The notes under the pieces: model-generated
What the model saw: the letters and a program-made list of their open reading frames with translations, nothing else
Database searches by the model: none
Told to the model about the DNA's origin: nothing
Source: Chloroflexota bacterium
GTDB lineage: Bacteria; Chloroflexota; Limnocylindria; Limnocylindrales; CSP1-4
DNA length: 6,516 nucleotides
Reading direction: 5' to 3'
Assembly (NCBI GenBank): GCA_005880805.1
Contig: VBFZ01000121.1
Location: forward strand, 1 to 6,516
Made by a program: the position numbers and the translations under genes
Part shown: piece by piece, positions 5,515 to 6,516 of the stretch
Layout of the letters: every line of letters begins with the position of its first letter
Numbering within the stretch: position 1 is the stretch's first letter

Positions 5515-5841
5515 CTACCAGCTGCCCGCCGCTCGAAGGCGAGACTCCGTTGCCAATGTCCCGGCGGGGAGATGCGCTTCGAAGCATTCGACGCCGTCAG
5601 TGCCAACCGTGGCGTCGTGACTCGTCCCGGCCGGCAGGTCGAGCCGGTCGCCGAGCCGCATGCCGAAGGCGTGACCGCTCTTCGCCACGCCGAAGGTGAT
5701 CGATCCGCGGCTGACCACGAGCACCTTGTCGTAGGTGTGGCTGTGAGCCGCGTATTCGGCGCCCGGCCCGTTCGACCATGGAGAAGCCTGAAGGCCTTCG
5801 CTCGACAGACGCCGCAGGAGGTCGGTTCGCTCGTCGGTCAT
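5515..5841 (-). CDS. Small single-domain cupin protein
   Basis: A 108-residue protein made of one cupin beta-barrel. Cupin motif 1 is GAEYAAHSHTYDKVLVVSRG (27-46), with metal-ligand candidates H33 and H35. The usual Glu is replaced by Lys39 (in DKVL). Motif 2 is GDRLDLPAGTSH (64-75), with H75. A metal site with three histidines is therefore possible. Such small cupins serve as sugar or metabolite enzymes, sensors or binding proteins, and the substrate cannot be inferred. The ATG at 5841 overlaps the TGA that would end the preceding membrane gene if that gene's frame were restored (ATGA), supporting co-transcription. The sigma gene follows after 87 bases. There is no signal peptide. Confidence 0.85.
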   Translation of the reverse strand: MTDERTDLLRRLSSEGLQASPWSNGPGAEYAAHSHTYDKVLVVSRGSITFGVAKSGHAFGMRLGDRLDLPAGTSHDATVGTDGVECFEAHLPAGTLATESRLRAAGSW

Positions 5842-6034
5842 GCGCCGTCCGGCTCGTGCCGATCGCTGGAGGCCTCCGCGGTCGTGTCGGGCGGATCGAC
5901 GCGGCCACGAGCAGGAACAGGACGACGAACACCGCCCCGATCGCGAGCGACAGCTGGATCGGGTAGCGAAGCCAGACCGTGAAGAGGACCAGGACGAAAA
6001 GCCCGCTCAGGACCGCGCCGGCCGCGGATCGCAC
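5838..6034 (-). CDS. Small two-helix membrane protein, apparent one-base frameshift
   Basis: Unrecognised small protein. From GTG 6034 the frame encodes two hydrophobic segments (AGAVLSGLFVLVLFTVWL and LSLAIGAVFVVLFLLVAA) separated by RYPIQ, a hairpin-like membrane protein. Around 5890-5905 the codon signature leaves this frame. The frame one base back gives PPDTTAEASSDRHEPDGA and then TGA at 5840-5838, with nearly every third position G or C. That TGA overlaps the cupin ATG as ATGA, a natural operon junction. Read without a shift, the first frame stays open to 5597 in Arg-rich shadow sequence deep inside the cupin gene. A single missing base in the assembly, or a real mutation, would explain this, and the intended product is about 65 residues. 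The start follows the transporter stop by 28 bases and has no strong Shine-Dalgarno. Confidence 0.55.
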
Positions 6035-6062
6035 CTCGTGCTCGCCTGCCTCTGCGCGCGGC

Positions 6063-6516
6063 CTACCCGACGGCCACGCCGATGAGGTGGCCGACGGCGA
6101 ACGTCACGGCAGCAGCTGCGGCCCCGATCGCGACCTGACGGGCGCCCGAGAACCAGACGCTTCGGCCGGTCAGCAGGCTGACGCCACTGCCCACCGCGAA
6201 GAGCGCGATGGCGCTCAGGATGATCGAGCCTGCGAAGGCGACGGTGCCTGACGCGAGGAGGTACGGGACGACGGGGATCACCGCGCCCACCGCGAACGCG
6301 GTGAACGAGCCGCTGGCGGCGCCCCACGGCGATCCGAGCTCGTCGGGATCCAGGCCCAGCTCTTCGCGGATCAGCGTCTCCAGGGCGGCCTCGGGGTTCC
6401 GGAAGATCCGCTCCGCGATGCGCGCGGCCTCTTCCTGGGTGAAGCCCTTCGAGCGATAGACCGCGGCAAGCTCGGCCTGCTCCTCCTCCGGCACGGCTTC
6501 CAGCTCGGCGCGCTCC
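6063..6516 (-). CDS. VIT1/CCC1 family Fe2+/Mn2+ transporter (5' end outside window)
   Basis: C-terminal 150 residues of a VIT1/CCC1 (DUF125) membrane transporter. Family members move Fe2+ or Mn2+ across membranes, and bacterial ones are usually thought to export or detoxify the metals. The visible part starts in the Glu-rich cytoplasmic metal-binding region (ERAELEAVPEEEQAELAAVYRSKGFTQ...), typically placed between helices 2 and 3. It continues through the typical EELGLDPDELGSPWGAA link into three hydrophobic helices: about GSFTAFAVGAVIPVVPYLL, VAFAGSIILSAIALFAVGSGVSLL and QVAIGAAAAAVTFAVGHLIGVAVG, ending at TAG. Helices 1 and 2, which carry much of the transport path, lie beyond the window edge. 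The GTG at 6494 is an internal valine, not a start, because family sequence continues upstream to the edge. It is probably the first gene seen of a run with the small membrane gene and the cupin. Confidence 0.88.
   Translation of the reverse strand, partial: ERAELEAVPEEEQAELAAVYRSKGFTQEEAARIAERIFRNPEAALETLIREELGLDPDELGSPWGAASGSFTAFAVGAVIPVVPYLLASGTVAFAGSIILSAIALFAVGSGVSLLTGRSVWFSGARQVAIGAAAAAVTFAVGHLIGVAVG

Noticed and set aside
5597..5837. Continuation of the small membrane protein in its first frame to 5597
   Set aside because: After the two helices it becomes Arg-rich with poor third-position GC and overlaps most of the cupin gene. A one-base shift gives a better end at 5838.
6492..6494. 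GTG at 6494 as the start of the VIT1/CCC1 gene
   Set aside because: The frame and typical family sequence (ERAELEA) continue upstream to the window edge, and starting here would remove helices 1 and 2. The codon is an internal valine.
1..6516. CRISPR array, tRNA/rRNA, insertion sequence or prophage
   Set aside because: I saw no regularly spaced repeats, no tRNA-like cloverleaf, no transposase or integrase motifs and no flanking direct repeats. The genes are ordinary chromosomal families of uniform base composition.

Overview
This is a gene-dense, very GC-rich bacterial chromosomal window with strong G/C preference at third codon positions. Nine of the ten genes lie on the minus strand. Lgt plus a UbiE/MenG-type quinone methyltransferase indicate a free-living membrane-bearing bacterium, probably one using menaquinone. 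GTG starts, a SigK/RskA-like sigma/anti-sigma pair, a mycobacterial-type cystathionine beta-synthase and apparent leaderless promoters fit a high-GC Actinomycetota or Chloroflexota lineage. I cannot place it more precisely. I see no mobile element, CRISPR array, tRNA or rRNA, so this reads as core genome.

Layout, in minus-strand reading order from the right edge. (1) 6516-6063: C-terminal part of a VIT1/CCC1 family Fe/Mn transporter. (2) 6034-5838: a small two-helix membrane protein whose reading frame appears broken by one base. (3) 5841-5515: a small single-domain cupin. (4) 5427-4753: an ECF sigma factor. (5) 4729-3896: its anti-sigma factor, with a ZAS zinc motif, one membrane helix and an outer RskA-type domain. 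(6) 3867-3055: UbiE/MenG methyltransferase. A lone plus-strand gene (2666-3118) for a small membrane-anchored protein converges on and overlaps the end of ubiE. Next come lgt (2545-1655) and a PlsC-like acyltransferase (1658-774), joined by a GTGA stop/start overlap, and after a structured 204-base gap the 5' part of cbs (569-1).

Functionally the window mixes envelope stress signalling (sigma/anti-sigma), envelope lipid work (Lgt, PlsC-like), quinone biosynthesis (UbiE/MenG), metal transport and sulfur amino-acid metabolism. The lgt-plsC pair is the clearest functional operon.

The least ordinary signals are regulatory. TATACT/TACACT -10-like boxes sit 6-9 bases before the start codons of cbs, lgt and a 19-codon leader ORF, which suggests leaderless transcription. 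The lgt/plus-gene intergenic region holds two adjacent perfect palindromes centred between divergent -10 boxes. The leader ORF ends in an ATGA overlap with the plus-strand membrane gene. I found no convincing wholly new multi-gene system.
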